A DNA stretch of 64,000 nt from Streptomyces sp. WAC08241 (GCA_007858575.1 CP042279.1:2666001-2730000), one strand, 5' to 3'. Counted from the first letter of the stretch, positions 1-10,886 are shown. The notes: generated by a model not told the origin, from the letters alone. Numbers and translations are program-made.

Positions 1-1093
1 CGCTCTGCCGCTGGCTCAGGATCGGGATGCGTAGCAGCGACGTCCTCTGCAGCAAACATCAAACTCGCCGGAGCGTAGTAACGCAGATTTTCACAGACGT
101 CAGCAATTTCCTGAGTCCATCGATCCACTCGGACATCGATAGGGACTCGTATACGCATGAGTTCCGCGATACGCCCTTCGGGCGGATACAGGCTTGTTCC
201 AGGAAACGCGTTCATCAAGTCAAACCAGAGCGAATACGTCTTATAGAGGGTGCGCCACGTCGTCCACCGGGCCGCCACAGCACGGGTGGTGGGGATGCTC
301 GCCCCTGCAGCGACGATCAAGAAAAGTGCATTCATCCACATCGACGTGATATCTACGAGAAATTCAACCGTGGAGGGGGGCAAGGGAAAGCGACCGCAAC
401 CCAGAGGATCGTTATGCGGGCAAGCGTGTGGATCAGCCCCATCCACATCGAAATTCCCATCAAGCCGAGCCCGATGCGCATACTGGTGCTTTCGGCCCAT
501 CTCGCGGCTCTCGTCCACTGATAACCACAAACTGCTGTCGTGACGAGCGGGAAAAGATAGAAAGAGGTCATGTAGACCGCAGCTCCCCATTGCCCGGAAT
601 GATCAATGAGGAAATTCTGGCTCGGCTTGTCGCGGTCCACCACGCTGAAGAATAGAACTGTGAGCAGAGCGACACCCACTGCTCCCGCCCTGTAGGATGC
701 GCGGGCGATCCATCGGGAGACTGCCACGTGGCGAGGCACGGCTGCTTGCGAACTCGTCCCGTAGCTGGTGGCAACGTATGTGAGGGCCGCAACGATTGCT
801 GCGGTGCTGGAAAAGTGCCGAAGTAGCGCGCTCAGGTCCACAACAGGAATACGTTCAACCGCGTCCATTACCACTGGTGTATAGAGCCACAACGCTACGG
901 CGAACCCCGCGTATCCACCCCAGAGCGCTCGGCGATGCGAATCGCCGTATCGAACTGCGGGAAATCTCCATACGGCGATGATGGTCATTACTGCCGCAGT
1001 TAGATATTTAGAGTAGTCGAACACGCGATCAATGGTTATCTGTGCTGGCTGTATGTTTCGTCGGCCCAGAAGGGCAGCCGACTGCAGCCTCAT
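1..1093 (-). CDS. MAB_1171c-type integral membrane protein, 3' end outside window, frameshifted
   Basis: This is a polytopic membrane protein of unknown biochemical role. The first 230 codons give six hydrophobic segments, roughly residues 28-45, 58-75, 92-112, 135-155, 170-190 and 213-233. After a G6 run at 375-380 the protein continues in another frame with a seventh segment and the soluble motif WRTLYKTYSLWF. That Trp/Tyr-rich tail, followed by an R-I-R-V-P-I-D-V stretch, is typical of the MAB_1171c/DUF6545 group. The gene lies 84 bp downstream of an ImmA/IrrE metallopeptidase, the usual partner of this family in Streptomyces. Joint regulation is inferred. The frameshift is probably a sequencing error. 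The C-terminus lies beyond base 1. Confidence 0.72.
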
Positions 1094-1177
1094 TTTCCAG
1101 CAGGTGGTCTTTACGTTCGGTGCGACGAAATCGTCGAGGCCGGGAGCCTTGTTTCTACGATCGCCGTCCGATCAAAA

Positions 1178-1735
1178 CTAGGAACGGCGCCGCGGTGGGG
1201 CCACCGGGTGAGCGAGCGAGGACTCCAGAAGGCTGATCAGGTCATTCCCCATGCCCGACGAACTACGGCGCGGCATACACCTCATCAGCGTGGCCGAAAT
1301 TTCAGCCACCTTTTCGTCAGGGGTGTCAAAGACTGCACGTCCTTGAATCAGAGCTGAAGGGAAACGCGAAAGGATTTCCTCACGAATTCGCTTAGGTACG
1401 TGATGATGGATCTGGTCAGGTGTCAGGCAGGTCCCATGGTCCAGCCACTCGTGCGCAAGCTCGTGGCAGATAACGTGCTCGGTTTGATTGCGGCTTGGGC
1501 GGCGACGATAAAGAATAATCGTGAGTTCTGACGTTTTGACCCGAAGGCCGCACGCTGTACCCAGTCCGCCGTCAGAGTCTTCCAGCGGCTCTAGCAGAAT
1601 CTGGCGCCCCCGCACACCCTCCATGTTCCGCACCAGCGCTTCGACGCTGAAGGGAGCAGGGACAGGAAGGTCGGATAGCAGCATCTGGCATTCCCTCACG
1701 AGGGCGCGTCGTGAGGAAGTTCCACGCCAAGACAT
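1178..1735 (-). CDS. ImmA/IrrE family metallo-endopeptidase
   Basis: This is a predicted cytoplasmic zinc protease of the ImmA/IrrE (M78-like) family, whose known members cleave repressors or regulators. The zinc-binding signature HELAHEWLDH lies at about residues 91-100 of the 185-aa product, a normal family length. The ATG at 1735 (MSWRGTSS) is chosen because homology starts there; a longer in-frame start at 1885 adds 50 unconserved residues. No XRE repressor gene is visible next to it, so the substrate is unknown. It precedes the seven-TM MAB_1171c-type gene in the same direction, a recurrent actinobacterial pair. The reading frame is intact. Confidence 0.82.
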   Translation of the reverse strand: MSWRGTSSRRALVRECQMLLSDLPVPAPFSVEALVRNMEGVRGRQILLEPLEDSDGGLGTACGLRVKTSELTIILYRRRPSRNQTEHVICHELAHEWLDHGTCLTPDQIHHHVPKRIREEILSRFPSALIQGRAVFDTPDEKVAEISATLMRCMPRRSSSGMGNDLISLLESSLAHPVAPPRRRS

Positions 1736-1985
1736 AGTCGCTCCATTGAAATGCCACTGAATGCCCACTGCCAGCCCCGTCCCGGTACTCGTGCGCGAGG
1801 CGTTGGTAGCAAAAGCTTGCACTTGAGGCGCGCGGTGGTCAGCTGGCACGTCTCGTCTGCCCCTAATCGTACAAGGGAGATCCATGATCCATATAAGGAA
1901 GGCATGTTGCGAAGGTCACCCGCAGCGATATTCCTGTGCCCTCGATTTCAAGATCGCGATTGAGTGTCGACACCTTGACTGATCT

Positions 1986-3095
1986 TTAGCGGGTGACGCG
2001 GAGGGTTAGTTCGCGGAACCAGCGGCTGGTGGTCATGATGTCGTATCGGCTCGCATTGTCGAGAGCCGCCTTGGCCAGGGCCCTGTTCTTCCTATGGGTG
2101 TCCTGGCCCATCGCATCTAGGGCTGCAGACAGCGAGCGCGGGTCACCAGGGGTGTAAGGAACGCCAGCGCTCCCGAGGGTTTCCCGTACACCGGGGAGAT
2201 CGGAGTAGATGACCGGGAGCCCATGGGCTTGGGCCTCGATGAGGACGAGTCCGAAAGCCTCCAGGCCCTTGGTCGTGAAGACGAAGGCGTCGAAGGTCGG
2301 CAGGCGGCGCCACAGTTCCGATCGGGGAGGAACGGATCGAAGCGAACGCGGTCTCGCAGTCCGAGTTCGGCGACCTGCTGCTCCAGGTGCTCCCGCAAGA
2401 TGCCGTGGCCGATCACGGTCAGGCGGTGTGGCTGGTCGGTCAGTGCGAGGGCTTCGATGGCGGTGATCGTGGATTTGTTGTCGTCGAGGCGGCCGGCGTG
2501 CACCAGGGAGAGCGGGCCAGCTCGGCCGGCGGCCGATCGCGTACTTGGACACCGCTCAGAGGGATGCCCCACGGAATGATGGTGAGCTGGTCGGTGACCC
2601 GACGTCCGGTGAGGCGGTCGACGTGGTCGGCGAGTGCAGGAGTCGGGACGACGATCGCGGCGCTTGCGGCAGCAACTTCGTTCAGGCTCTCGCAGCCCTT
2701 CGAGCTGCGGTCGGCGGCCATCACGTCGGGGCCGTGGACGATGGCGATGATCGGGATGGTGCCGGCGGTTCGGGTGAGGGCCAGGCTGAGAGCGAGCCCG
2801 GGGTAGTGAGCGTGGATGACATCCGGCTGGAGCTTCTCCATGAGCGCTCCGACCTCACCCGTCAGCTTCTGAAGGTAGGGGCGAAGTCCGGGCCGTGAGG
2901 GCGTTTCGCCGTGGAGAGGGTGATCAGTTGACTGAACGCGTCCGTCCAAGCCCGGTCGACCGGCGTCCTGCCCAGGAAGATCGTGCGGATTTCGGGCATC
3001 GCCCGGTAGAGATCGCCGGTGAGGATCATGCCCCCGGACGAAGGTGCGGAGGGGCGGTTGATTCCGGTCAGGATGCTCAAGGGCTTGACGGGCAT
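1986..3095 (-). CDS. GT4-type glycosyltransferase, frameshifted
   Basis: This is a retaining glycosyltransferase of the GT4 (glycosyltransferases group 1) type, a GT-B fold using a nucleotide-sugar donor. Four consecutive frame segments reconstruct about 370 aa. The N-terminal glycine-rich loop is SGGMILTGDLYRAMP. The middle carries DVIHAHYPG and IVHGPDVMA. The C-terminal Rossmann domain holds LVHAGRLDDNKS and the donor-binding E-x7-E stretch around GLEAFGLVLIEAQAHG. Start ATG 3095 has GGAGGAATTCCCGT upstream. Frame changes occur near 2880, 2500 and 2320. It is the last gene of an operon with a nucleotide-sugar dehydrogenase and an unknown protein, so a uronic or aminouronic acid transfer is plausible but inferred. 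Confidence 0.8.
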
Positions 3096-3130
3096 ACGGG
3101 AATTCCTCCGTTCATGGGTGATCTTCGGGC

Positions 3131-4463
3131 CCTCAAGGTCGTTTCAGCTCGTAAGCCGTCGGTGGCGTTCTGCACCTCGCGCTGACGGGGAGGTGCCCAC
3201 CACGACGCTAGGTACGGCGCGAAATCGACCCTGATTTCTTCGGTCGGATGCAAATAGCCTTTGCCTCCCGACTCTGCTATCCAGGCTCTTACTTCTGCTC
3301 TGGGATAGACAGGACTGATGCCCATCTCCCCTTTGGGAAGGGTTCCGTTGAAAGGGGTGGGAATTCCCTCATGATTCCAGTAGTTCCACACTTCCAGCGC
3401 TTTTGCTTTCTCGAAGCAGTGGTATAGCTGCGGGTAGCGGGGAGATACCGCATCTCGCGGAAGACCATCTGACCGACTAGGCCGGGCGCGGCTTGCTGGA
3501 GCGTACCGAGATCGGTCCCTTGGAAGGTGAAGGATGCCGTGTCCTGGGAGGGGTGCAGCATGGTCCGGGCGCACAGGTGGGAGAGGCGTCGCCGGACGTA
3601 CTCGGCAACTCCTGGGGCGAGAGCCGGTTCGATGCCCTCGATGAGCTGGATGAGCCGGTGGTGGCACGGGTTGAACAGGGCCAGGTCGAACAACTGGTCC
3701 ATGCCCTTTACCGCGGTGAAGGCAAGCCGTTTGCAGAGCCAGTTGTTCAGCTCCCCCGCCTGGGCATAGGACTTGGTCTCCGGGGCGGTGGAGTGGAGCA
3801 TCAGGTATTCGGACAGCACCTCGAAGTACAGGTAGCCGAGGAACGGTACGGCAGGCACGGCGGCGGCCAGGTGGTCGATGAACTTGGGCGCCGAGGTGGC
3901 GTGACCGGCGGCGTTGTGCAGAGCGATGTCGAGGAACGGTCCAGCGGCTCGCAGCCCGGCCAGCACGGCACAGCCGAGCCGGTCGTTCTCGGCCGGGGTG
4001 AGGAAGCTCTGGTAGCGCAGGTAGGTGCGGAGGTGGATGGGGCCGAGGTGCAGGTAGTCGATGCCCTTGGACCGGATCGGGGCATCCGGGGTGATCTCGA
4101 AGACCATGGGCGTGACGGAGGGCTTCGTCCGCATCAAGTAGGTGCCGAGGTTGTGGGGCGCAGCCCTTCGCGCTCACTGACGAGGGGCGAGCAGTACAGC
4201 GCCCCGACCAGGCATCCGGTGGAGACGTGCAGTTGCTGGCTGGTGCGGATGGCGTCGATGTGCTTGGTGGTGTGCAGCAGGTACATCGGCTTTCCGCTGG
4301 CCAGTGCGTCCGTCATGGCGTTGTGACGGATCAGCCAGCCATTGGGGGTTGAGCTTTCTAGGTAATGGCGCCAGTCGCTCTCGCTGTCGGCCAGCGAGGC
4401 GGGAATCCGGCGTTGCGCGGGTCTGGTGTAGTCCGTGTGGGCGTGTTCCCATTCAGCACGCAC
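3131..4463 (-). CDS. Unknown protein in sugar operon, possibly ART-like N-terminus, frameshifted
   Basis: I do not recognise this protein of about 440 aa. It starts at GTG 4463 with AGGAG six bases upstream and crosses frames near 4140 and 3430. The N-terminal 110 residues include MYLLHTTKHIDAIRTSQQL, a His-Thr-Thr followed by a helix and a later Ser-x-Gly. This resembles the first strand-helix of ADP-ribosyltransferase-fold proteins such as DarT or Tpt1, but only weakly. The rest is mostly helical, with conserved-looking HHRLIQLIEGIEP and a Trp/Tyr-rich end (EVWNYWNHEG). It sits between the nucleotide-sugar dehydrogenase (52 bp upstream) and a GT4 gene, so a role in the same pathway is inferred. 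The exact stop is uncertain. Confidence 0.5.
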
Positions 4464-4514
4464 GAGAACTCCTGGAGATGGCAGAGGGGCAGCAGGGCGG
4501 AGGATTTCGGGGAA

Positions 4515-5769
4515 CTAGAGGGTCTCGATGTTCGGTCCGGAGAGACGGTTTCGGCAGTCGAAGACGTAGGCGGCGTGCTTCTCGATCGCCGGGAGGTCGA
4601 ATCGGGGTGGTCCATGAGGAGCACCACGGCGTCAGCCGCCGCGATCTCCTCCGGGCTCGCATCAATGCAGGGCACGTTCAGCTTGTTCTCGCCGCCGTCC
4701 GGGATGTTGGGGTCGGCGCCGCGGACATCGGCGCCCAGGTCGATGAGGAGTTCGGCGACACGTGCCGAAGGGGAATTGCGGAGATCGGTGGCGTTGAACT
4801 TGTAGGTCAAGCCCAGTAGCAGGATCCGGGACCCGCTGACGGACTTGCCGCGCTTGTCGAGTGCTTCCGCGAGACGCCGGACGACGTAGTCGGGCATGTG
4901 GCGGTTCACATCGTCGGCCAGTTCCACGAACCTGAAGGGGACGCCGAGTTCCTCCCGGATCTTCCACGAGAGGAACAGCGGGTCGACGGGCAGGCAGTGG
5001 CCACCGACCCCCGGCCCCGGGGTGAATCGTGTGAATCCGAAGGGCTTGGTCGAGGCGGCGTCGATCGCCTCCCAGACGTCCACACCGAGTGGAGCGGCCA
5101 GCGTCGCCAGTTCGTTGATCATGGAGATGTTGACGAACCGGAAGACGTTCTCGATCAGCTTGGCCATCTCGGCGACCTTCGGCCCGGACACCGGAACCGT
5201 GGTCTGGAAGATGCCGTCGTAGAAACCCTTGATCACGTCTAGGGACTTCGCATCCACCCCGGACACCAGTTTCGGCGTCCCCTCGAACGACCACCTCGCG
5301 TTCCCCGGGGCGATGCGCTCGGGGCTGAATCCGGCCAGGAAGTCCACTCCGCCCTTGAGGCCGGAGGCCTTCTCCAGGATCGGCACCAACACCTCCTCCG
5401 TGGTGCCGGGGTAGGTCGTGGACTCCAGAACCACCGTCGCGCCGGGACGAAGGTGCTCGCCCAGCGTCTGGGCGCAGGACTCGATGTAGGACAGGTCCGG
5501 CACGCCGTCCCGCAGGGGGTCGGCACGGTAATCACCGCGATGTCGTAGCCGACCAGTGCGCCGGCGTCGGCGGTCGCGGAGTAGGCCCCGGAGTCCAGGA
5601 CCGTGCGAAGCCGCGAGGAGGCCACGTCCGTCACATACGAACGACCAGCCGTGAGCCGTGCGGTGCGCTCCAGATCCACGTCGTACCCGACGACGCGGTG
5701 GCCCACCTCGGCGGCGCGTACGGCGAGCGGCAGTCCCACGTAGCCTTGGCCGGCGACGACAACCTTCAT
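4515..5769 (-). CDS. Nucleotide-sugar dehydrogenase (UDP-glucose/ManNAc dehydrogenase family), frameshifted
   Basis: This is an NAD-dependent dehydrogenase that oxidises a UDP-hexose(amine) C6 alcohol to the uronate in two steps. The N-terminal Rossmann loop is GQGYVGLPLA. The catalytic region includes PERIAPGNA and the active-site Cys in GVGGHCLPVDP, and the C-terminal UDP-binding domain includes GLTYKFNATDLRNSPS. This pattern fits the WecC/VipA/Ugd superfamily at its normal length of about 417 aa. Frame changes lie near 5520 and 4605, and the corrected reading ends with GPNIETL at 4515. Start ATG 5769 is 29 bp from the divergent GT2 start, so the promoters overlap. It is the first gene of a three-gene sugar operon. 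The exact substrate cannot be told. Confidence 0.87.
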
Positions 5770-5798
5770 GACGACTCCAATCTGGGTAAGGAGCGGCT

Positions 5799-6572
5799 GT
5801 GCCCCTGGTTTCTGTGGTGATGCCGGTACACAATTCGGCGGCCACGCTCGGGTCCTCGGTTCGATCGGTCTTGGCACAGACCCACGCCGATTTCGAGCTG
5901 CTGATCACCGACGACGCGTCCTCGGACGACTCGATGGACCTGCTGCGGGAGCTGGCCCGGCAGGACGAGCGGGTCCTGCCGGAGGCGGCGGACCGGCAGG
6001 GAGGCGCGGCCCGGGCCCGGAACCTGGCCATCGCGCGGGCCCGGGGCGATTACGTCGCTTTCCTCGACAGCGACGACTGGTGGCTCCCCGCGAAGCTGGA
6101 GAAGCAGCTCGCCTTCGCCGCGACGGCCGGAACACCGCTGACGTTCACCTCCTACTACAAGATGGACGCCGACCACGTCGGAGAGGCGGTCGACTTCCTC
6201 CCGAACGAGCGGGTGGTGTGGGCGCCGACCCGGGTGGACTACCGCGCGATGCTGGTCCACGACCACATCGGGGCCCTGACCGCCATGTACGACCGCAACG
6301 TCCTGGGGACGAGGCTGATGCCGGACATGACCCGGCGGCAGGACTACGCGATGTGGCTGTCGATCATGCGTGACGGTGTGGACGCCCGAGCGGTACGGGA
6401 ACCGCTGGCGGTCTACCGGGCCGGACGGGCGGGATCGCTGTCCTCGAACAAGCTGGCGCTGATCCCTTTCAACTGGGCCCTGTACCGGGAGCACGAACAC
6501 CTCTCGGCACCGAGGTCCGCGCGTGCGTTGGCGGGCGCGGCCTGGCACTCGTTGCGCAAGTCACGCATCTAG
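5799..6572 (+). CDS. GT2-family glycosyltransferase
   Basis: This is an inverting glycosyltransferase of family GT2 with a GT-A fold. The intact 257-aa product opens with VSVVMPVHNS and has the nucleotide-binding TDDASSDDS. The DxD-like metal site is FLDSDDWW at about residue 90, and RRQDYAMWL supplies the acceptor-side ED/QD motif. Start GTG 5799 is preceded by AAGGAG at a spacing of six. It is transcribed divergently from the nucleotide-sugar dehydrogenase, with only 29 bp between the starts, and converges on the TauD-like gene. With those neighbours it probably transfers a sugar made by the dehydrogenase operon to a polysaccharide or small-molecule acceptor (inference). No membrane segment is seen. 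Confidence 0.87.
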   Translation: MPLVSVVMPVHNSAATLGSSVRSVLAQTHADFELLITDDASSDDSMDLLRELARQDERVLPEAADRQGGAARARNLAIARARGDYVAFLDSDDWWLPAKLEKQLAFAATAGTPLTFTSYYKMDADHVGEAVDFLPNERVVWAPTRVDYRAMLVHDHIGALTAMYDRNVLGTRLMPDMTRRQDYAMWLSIMRDGVDARAVREPLAVYRAGRAGSLSSNKLALIPFNWALYREHEHLSAPRSARALAGAAWHSLRKSRI

Positions 6573-6662
6573 CGCCTGGTCCGCAGGCGGGGCGAGCGGT
6601 GCGCCCGGCCGGGCCACGTGATCGGGGGTGGGACTCGGTTGGGCACCGGCGCCGTCGGCCGG

Positions 6663-7562
6663 CTACATGGCCGTGCCGGAGCCGGACGGTGCGCGCAGGA
6701 ACAGCTGGAGGAGCAGCCGCCGGTCGGCGACCGGGACGGTTTCCTGACCGTTCTGGAGCGCCTCCCGGCCGTGCAGGAAGCGGCGCTGGTTCACGATGAG
6801 GCAGTCCCCGGTCCGGAGCATGAAGGAGACCTGCCCCGGACAAGTTCTTCGACGAGCTCCCGGGCCGCGTCGACGTGCGCCTGGCCGAGTTCGGACCGCT
6901 CCAGCATCTTGGCGGTGAACCGGACGAACCCCTCACCTGGGGCGGAGCCCTCCAGGATCGGAAACGGCTTGTACTCCTCGCCCACACCGTGCAGCTCGAA
7001 GAAGGTCCCGTAGTGGTAGGCCGCCTCGCTCAGCAGGGCACGGGTGTTCTCCGACAGCCGCGCCACCGCCGCGTGGGCGTCGGAGAGGATGCTGGGACCG
7101 CCGCCGAGCGGATCGGGGCGGACGCACAGAAGCGTGGTGTAGTCCGGGGGCAGGCTGGCGTTCACCAAATCCATGTGGAACGCGTTGTAGCCGATGCCGC
7201 TGGACTTGCCGGGGTCCTTGTCGATCTTGACCCCGATGTCCTTCCACAGGGCCAGCGCGGGAAGGGCGAGAAGGGGACGGCGACCTCGGCCGCGAAGGCC
7301 GTCGCCAGCCGCAGGAACCGCTCGTCGCCGGCTCCCAGCGCCTTGGCGAGGTTCCCCAGGCGCAGTACGGCGTATCCGCCGCCCTCCCCGGTCAGCGCGT
7401 GGTGCAGCGTCGTGGCGGTCTCCTCGAACTGCGGGGCGGCCTTCAGCTCGGCCCGATACTCCTCCATGGTGGCCTTCGCCAAAACGAGCCGGTCAGGTCC
7501 CAGGGCGGGAGGGAGCGGTCAAACAGAGCGGCTTCGAGGCTGCCCGGGATATCGATGAACAC
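6663..7562 (-). CDS. TauD/TfdA-family Fe(II)/2-oxoglutarate dioxygenase, frameshifted
   Basis: This is a non-haem iron, 2-oxoglutarate-dependent oxygenase. The facial triad is visible as HMD (YNAFHMDLVNAS) and the distal His in VNQRRFLHGREAL. The Arg that binds 2-oxoglutarate is expected a few residues later, within HGREAL to RRLLLQLFLR. Length is about 300 aa, as usual for clavaminate-synthase-like members that hydroxylate amino acids. Frame changes lie near 7500, 7255 and 6845. I chose GTG 7562 because AAAGGAAG lies seven bases before it; an ATG at 7580 in the same frame has no ribosome site. It converges with the GT2 gene. A tailoring role in the adjacent sugar cluster is possible but unproven. 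Confidence 0.8.
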
Positions 7563-7682
7563 GAAAGGCTTCCTTTCCATGGGTGAGTTACGTGAGGACT
7601 AGAAGGGGAGAAGGCACAACAACTGAGCCCGCCCCCTTGTAGGGCTCCACCGTTATGACGGGGATCAGGGCTGGGCACCTGG

Positions 7683-9561
7683 TCAACGGGGCGGTGGCCT
7701 AGCCCGTGCGGAGCTGAACGGAAGGAGCGGAGAGCAGGTTCGCTCGGCAGTGCTTGGAGTGGCGGATGCCGCCGAGGTGTGCTCAAGGCTCCGTTGGAGC
7801 CGTTCGAGATCGCGAAGAGCACCCGGCTTGCCCGGGACGTGACGGCGTAGGGCGATCAGCGCCGAGCCGAGGTCTCGGGCACGATCCGGGGCGGCGCGGA
7901 CGGCGAGACGCCACTGGTGGTGGGCGCGGTCGACGGTGGCGATCACCTCCGGAGTGCCGGGCGGCTGCAGCAGCACGAGCCGGGCGCGTGCGGCGCCCAC
8001 CCACAGGTGGCAGCTCTGTGCCGGGTCGCCGGCGAGCCGGGCCAGTTCGGCCCGTACCTCTATCCAGTGGATGGCCTGCGGGGAAGCGACGCCGTACCGG
8101 CGCAGGTCGCGAGCCTCCCAGACCGCGGCGAGGGCCAGGGCGTCCTGGTGCCGGCCGACCTGTGCGGTCTGCAGGATTGCTCGAGCACGTCGCCCTGCGA
8201 CGGGACGCCTGTCCCGGGGCCGGGCGCGGGCCCGGGAAGCGGCGTCGAGGGCGTGACGCTCGCGGCTTCGACGCGCGGGGACGGCGCCGGATGCCGCAGA
8301 CGGCCCGTGATGAATCCGAGCAGGCTGTGGCGACGGGCTTCCCGCGGGAGGCGATGCCTCCCGGAGACGGGTACGACCCGGGAGCGGGAAGCCGGCCCTC
8401 CAGCCCTGCTGTCCCGGTGGACGGGGCGGTCCGGGGGCGGGGCGGTGCGGATGATCGAGGTCAGCCAGCCGTCGAGGCGCTGGGCCGTCGGCCGTACTTC
8501 GGGGTCGGGGTGCAGGAGCTGCTCGACCGCGGGCCGCAGTGGTCCGCAGTGCTCGGCCAGGGCGGGCGGCTCGGTGCTCGCGGCCAGCAGCAGTTCCTCC
8601 GTGTCCCCGTCGGGGTACGGGGGTATGCCCTCAAGGGCTTTGAACAGGGTGGCTCCGAGTGCCCACAGGTCGGTCCAGGGACCGGCCGGCATCAGCAGCG
8701 GCCCCCTGACCCTCGTGGCCTGCTCGGGTGCCCACCGCTCCGCGACCGGGCCGATCAGCGCAATCCGCAGCTGCCGGACCACCTCCAGGTCCTCCGGGAC
8801 GGCGGGACCGGCGGGCCGCTCCTCGACCGGCACGGTGTCGGGGTTGCCGACTTCGGCGCCGGCCCGGGACGGGGTGGTCCCGGCGGCGGGGGCATGGTCG
8901 CGCTGGGCGTCGGCCTGCCGGGCGTCTCCCAGCCACCCACCCGCCGTCGGCCCCTGGACCGGGCGGCGCTGGAGACGCTCCCGCTCCGGGCGGGCCCGGG
9001 GTGCTGCGGCGGACGGGGCGCTGCTCGGGGCCGCCGGGGTGTCTTCCGCGCGGGAGTGAGGGAGCGGCCGGGGCGGGTGTCCGCAGAGGGTCTCGTGAAG
9101 AACACCTTCGGCGAGCCCGCCCAGCAGCACCCGGCCCTTGACGTCGACGAGCACCGTCGCCGTGGTGATGTTGCGGTGGAGCCAGCCGTGGCGGTGGAGG
9201 TGGACCAGGGCCCGCACTACGCTCTGGGCCACCTCCGCGGCCCTGTACGCGGACGGCGGTCCGTCGGCGAGCAGGGAGGCGAGCGTACGGGCGGGCACCC
9301 ATTCGGTGACCAGCCAGAGCTGGCCGCTGTGGGGCACCGCGTCGTGGACCTGTACGAGGTGGGAGTGCTCGGGCAGAGCACGCAGGGCGCGCACCGCCTC
9401 GACGGCACGGCGGACGGCGGCGTGCTCGCCCTGCCGCCGGCCCCGGCGGGCAGGTCGACGGCATTGAGGCGGACCGTGGTCCCGGTACGCAGGTCGACGG
9501 CGCGCCCGCCGTCACCGGTGGGCCGGTAGCGGTCCGCGACGATCCCCTCGGCGTCAGCCAC
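7683..9561 (-). CDS. Degenerate Ser/Thr protein kinase-like protein with helical C-terminal tail
   Basis: The N-terminal 280 residues have a Hanks-type kinase layout, but key residues are altered. The catalytic-loop HRD reads HRN (WLHRNITTATVLVD) and the DFG position reads LGG, so this is probably a pseudokinase. The APE and F-helix part is clear (PWTDLWALGATLFKALEG), followed by a C-lobe ending PEVRPTAQRLDGWL. A basic hydrophobic stretch (LLGFITGRLRH) and a TPR-like tail (DALALAAVWEARDL, then RARDLGSALIALR) follow after frame changes near 8160. Start GTG 9561 overlaps the stop of the M14 carboxypeptidase by eight bases, so the two are translationally coupled. A role as regulator or scaffold of the peptidase is inferred. 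Confidence 0.7.
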
Positions 9562-10886
9562 CGCGCACCCCCTCGCTGGCCACGGTGGTCGAGGGCAGTG
9601 AGGCCAGGGCCAGGGCGGTCTCCACCTGGTAGCCGGCCGTCCGCGCCAGCGGCAGCGTGCGGGGCCTCAGGCCGGTCTCGGCCCGGTGACACCACGCCCG
9701 GAAGACGGTGTCAATCTCCTCGCGCGCCCGCTTCAGCGCCCTGCTCGCCGGCTCGTCGACGAGGAGGGCGTCGACATGCTGCCGGAGCGCGCCCGCGCTC
9801 CGGGCCGGGACCAGCAGCACGAGATCCTGGTCCCGGCCCGCGACGGGGTGCTCGCGGATCTGCCGGGCCATCAGCGGCATGATCAACCGGTACTCGCGCA
9901 CCGAGGCCGCGAACGGGCTGTCGCCTCCGGGACGGTGTACTGAAGGCGGTCGGCCGTACGAGCGGCGTCGTCGAGGATCTCGACGGCGGCCGGGGCCGGC
10001 AGGTCGAGCCGGTCGGTCGCCCACATCGGCACCTCGGGGAAAACACCCCACCCACCACGCCTCTCGGTGTAATGGATGCTGCTGGCCCCGGCGGGCGTCC
10101 ACTCCCGCTCGGCGGTGCCCGTTGGCGCCGGGGCGGACGGCTGAGGCATGACGAAAACACCGTTGCCTGGGGAGGGAAGTTCGATGCAGTCCATCGGCAT
10201 CTGCGTGACCGGGAGCCCCTGCCGGCCCGCGAGGTGGGCCAGCAGCTCCGGCAGGCCGGGAGGCTGTGTCCCGGTCGTCATGTAGAAGGCGCCCGCGCTG
10301 TCCGAATTGTGCATCGAGATGGTCAGGGCCGGGCGCAGGGCGTCGATCTGTGCCTTGAGCGCGCGGGTCTCCGGCAGCCGCATCGCGTAGTGCGGCGTCG
10401 GGAAACCCCACTCCGGCTGATGACCGACCGCCGGCCGGTGCATCCCGCCGTGGTACCCCACGACGCTGAGGTCCCAACCGGTCGACCAAAGGTGCTCGTT
10501 GAGCGCGACACCGTCGGGGTCGCCGCAGGCTACGAGGTGCCACGTCACCCGCTCACGGACCGCCGGGCAGGCCACCGCGATCCGGGCGAGCGCCAAGGCC
10601 GACGCCATGCCGATCGGTTCGTTGGCGTGCGGGGTGCCGTGGACGAGGACGGGGACCGGTCCGCCCGGCACGGTGAGCATCCGAAGCGGCCGACCCGCGC
10701 GCGAGCGGCCGATCGTCCGCAGCGAACACCGGTCGGGATGCTCGTCCGCCAGGGCGTGCAAGGCCCGGTCCAGCTCGGCCAGGGTCGGCGGCCGGACGTC
10801 GATGTAGTCCGCCACGAGGAGGTCGGCAGGAAAGGGCTCTTCGAGGAGGGCGGGCCAGACAGCGCAGGGGCGGTGAGGGTGTTCAC
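9554..10886 (-). CDS. M14-family zinc carboxypeptidase, frameshifted
   Basis: This is a predicted zinc metallopeptidase removing C-terminal residues or acting on peptidoglycan-like amides. The zinc ligands of family M14 are seen as HxxE in HGTPHANEPIG (about residue 85) and the third His in LTISMHNSD. The catalytic-Glu region is probably WGVFPEVPMW. No signal peptide is evident, so it is probably cytoplasmic. The track frame from GTG 10815 has no ribosome site. GTG 10886 has GGAGG upstream, overlaps the previous ORF by four bases and becomes continuous if one base is restored near 10850, so I prefer it. A second frame change lies near 9930. Length is about 440 aa. It is coupled to the pseudokinase gene downstream. 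Confidence 0.82.

Noticed and set aside
27..543. Plus-strand ORFs at the left edge
   Set aside because: They lie opposite the continuing frame of the membrane protein, whose family motif W-R-T-L-Y is clear on the minus strand.
10545..10886. 113-aa ORF starting at the same GTG as M14 (MNTLTAPALSG)
   Set aside because: Only its first 12 codons are likely real, as the M14 N-terminus before a missing base. The remainder is a shifted reading of the carboxypeptidase.
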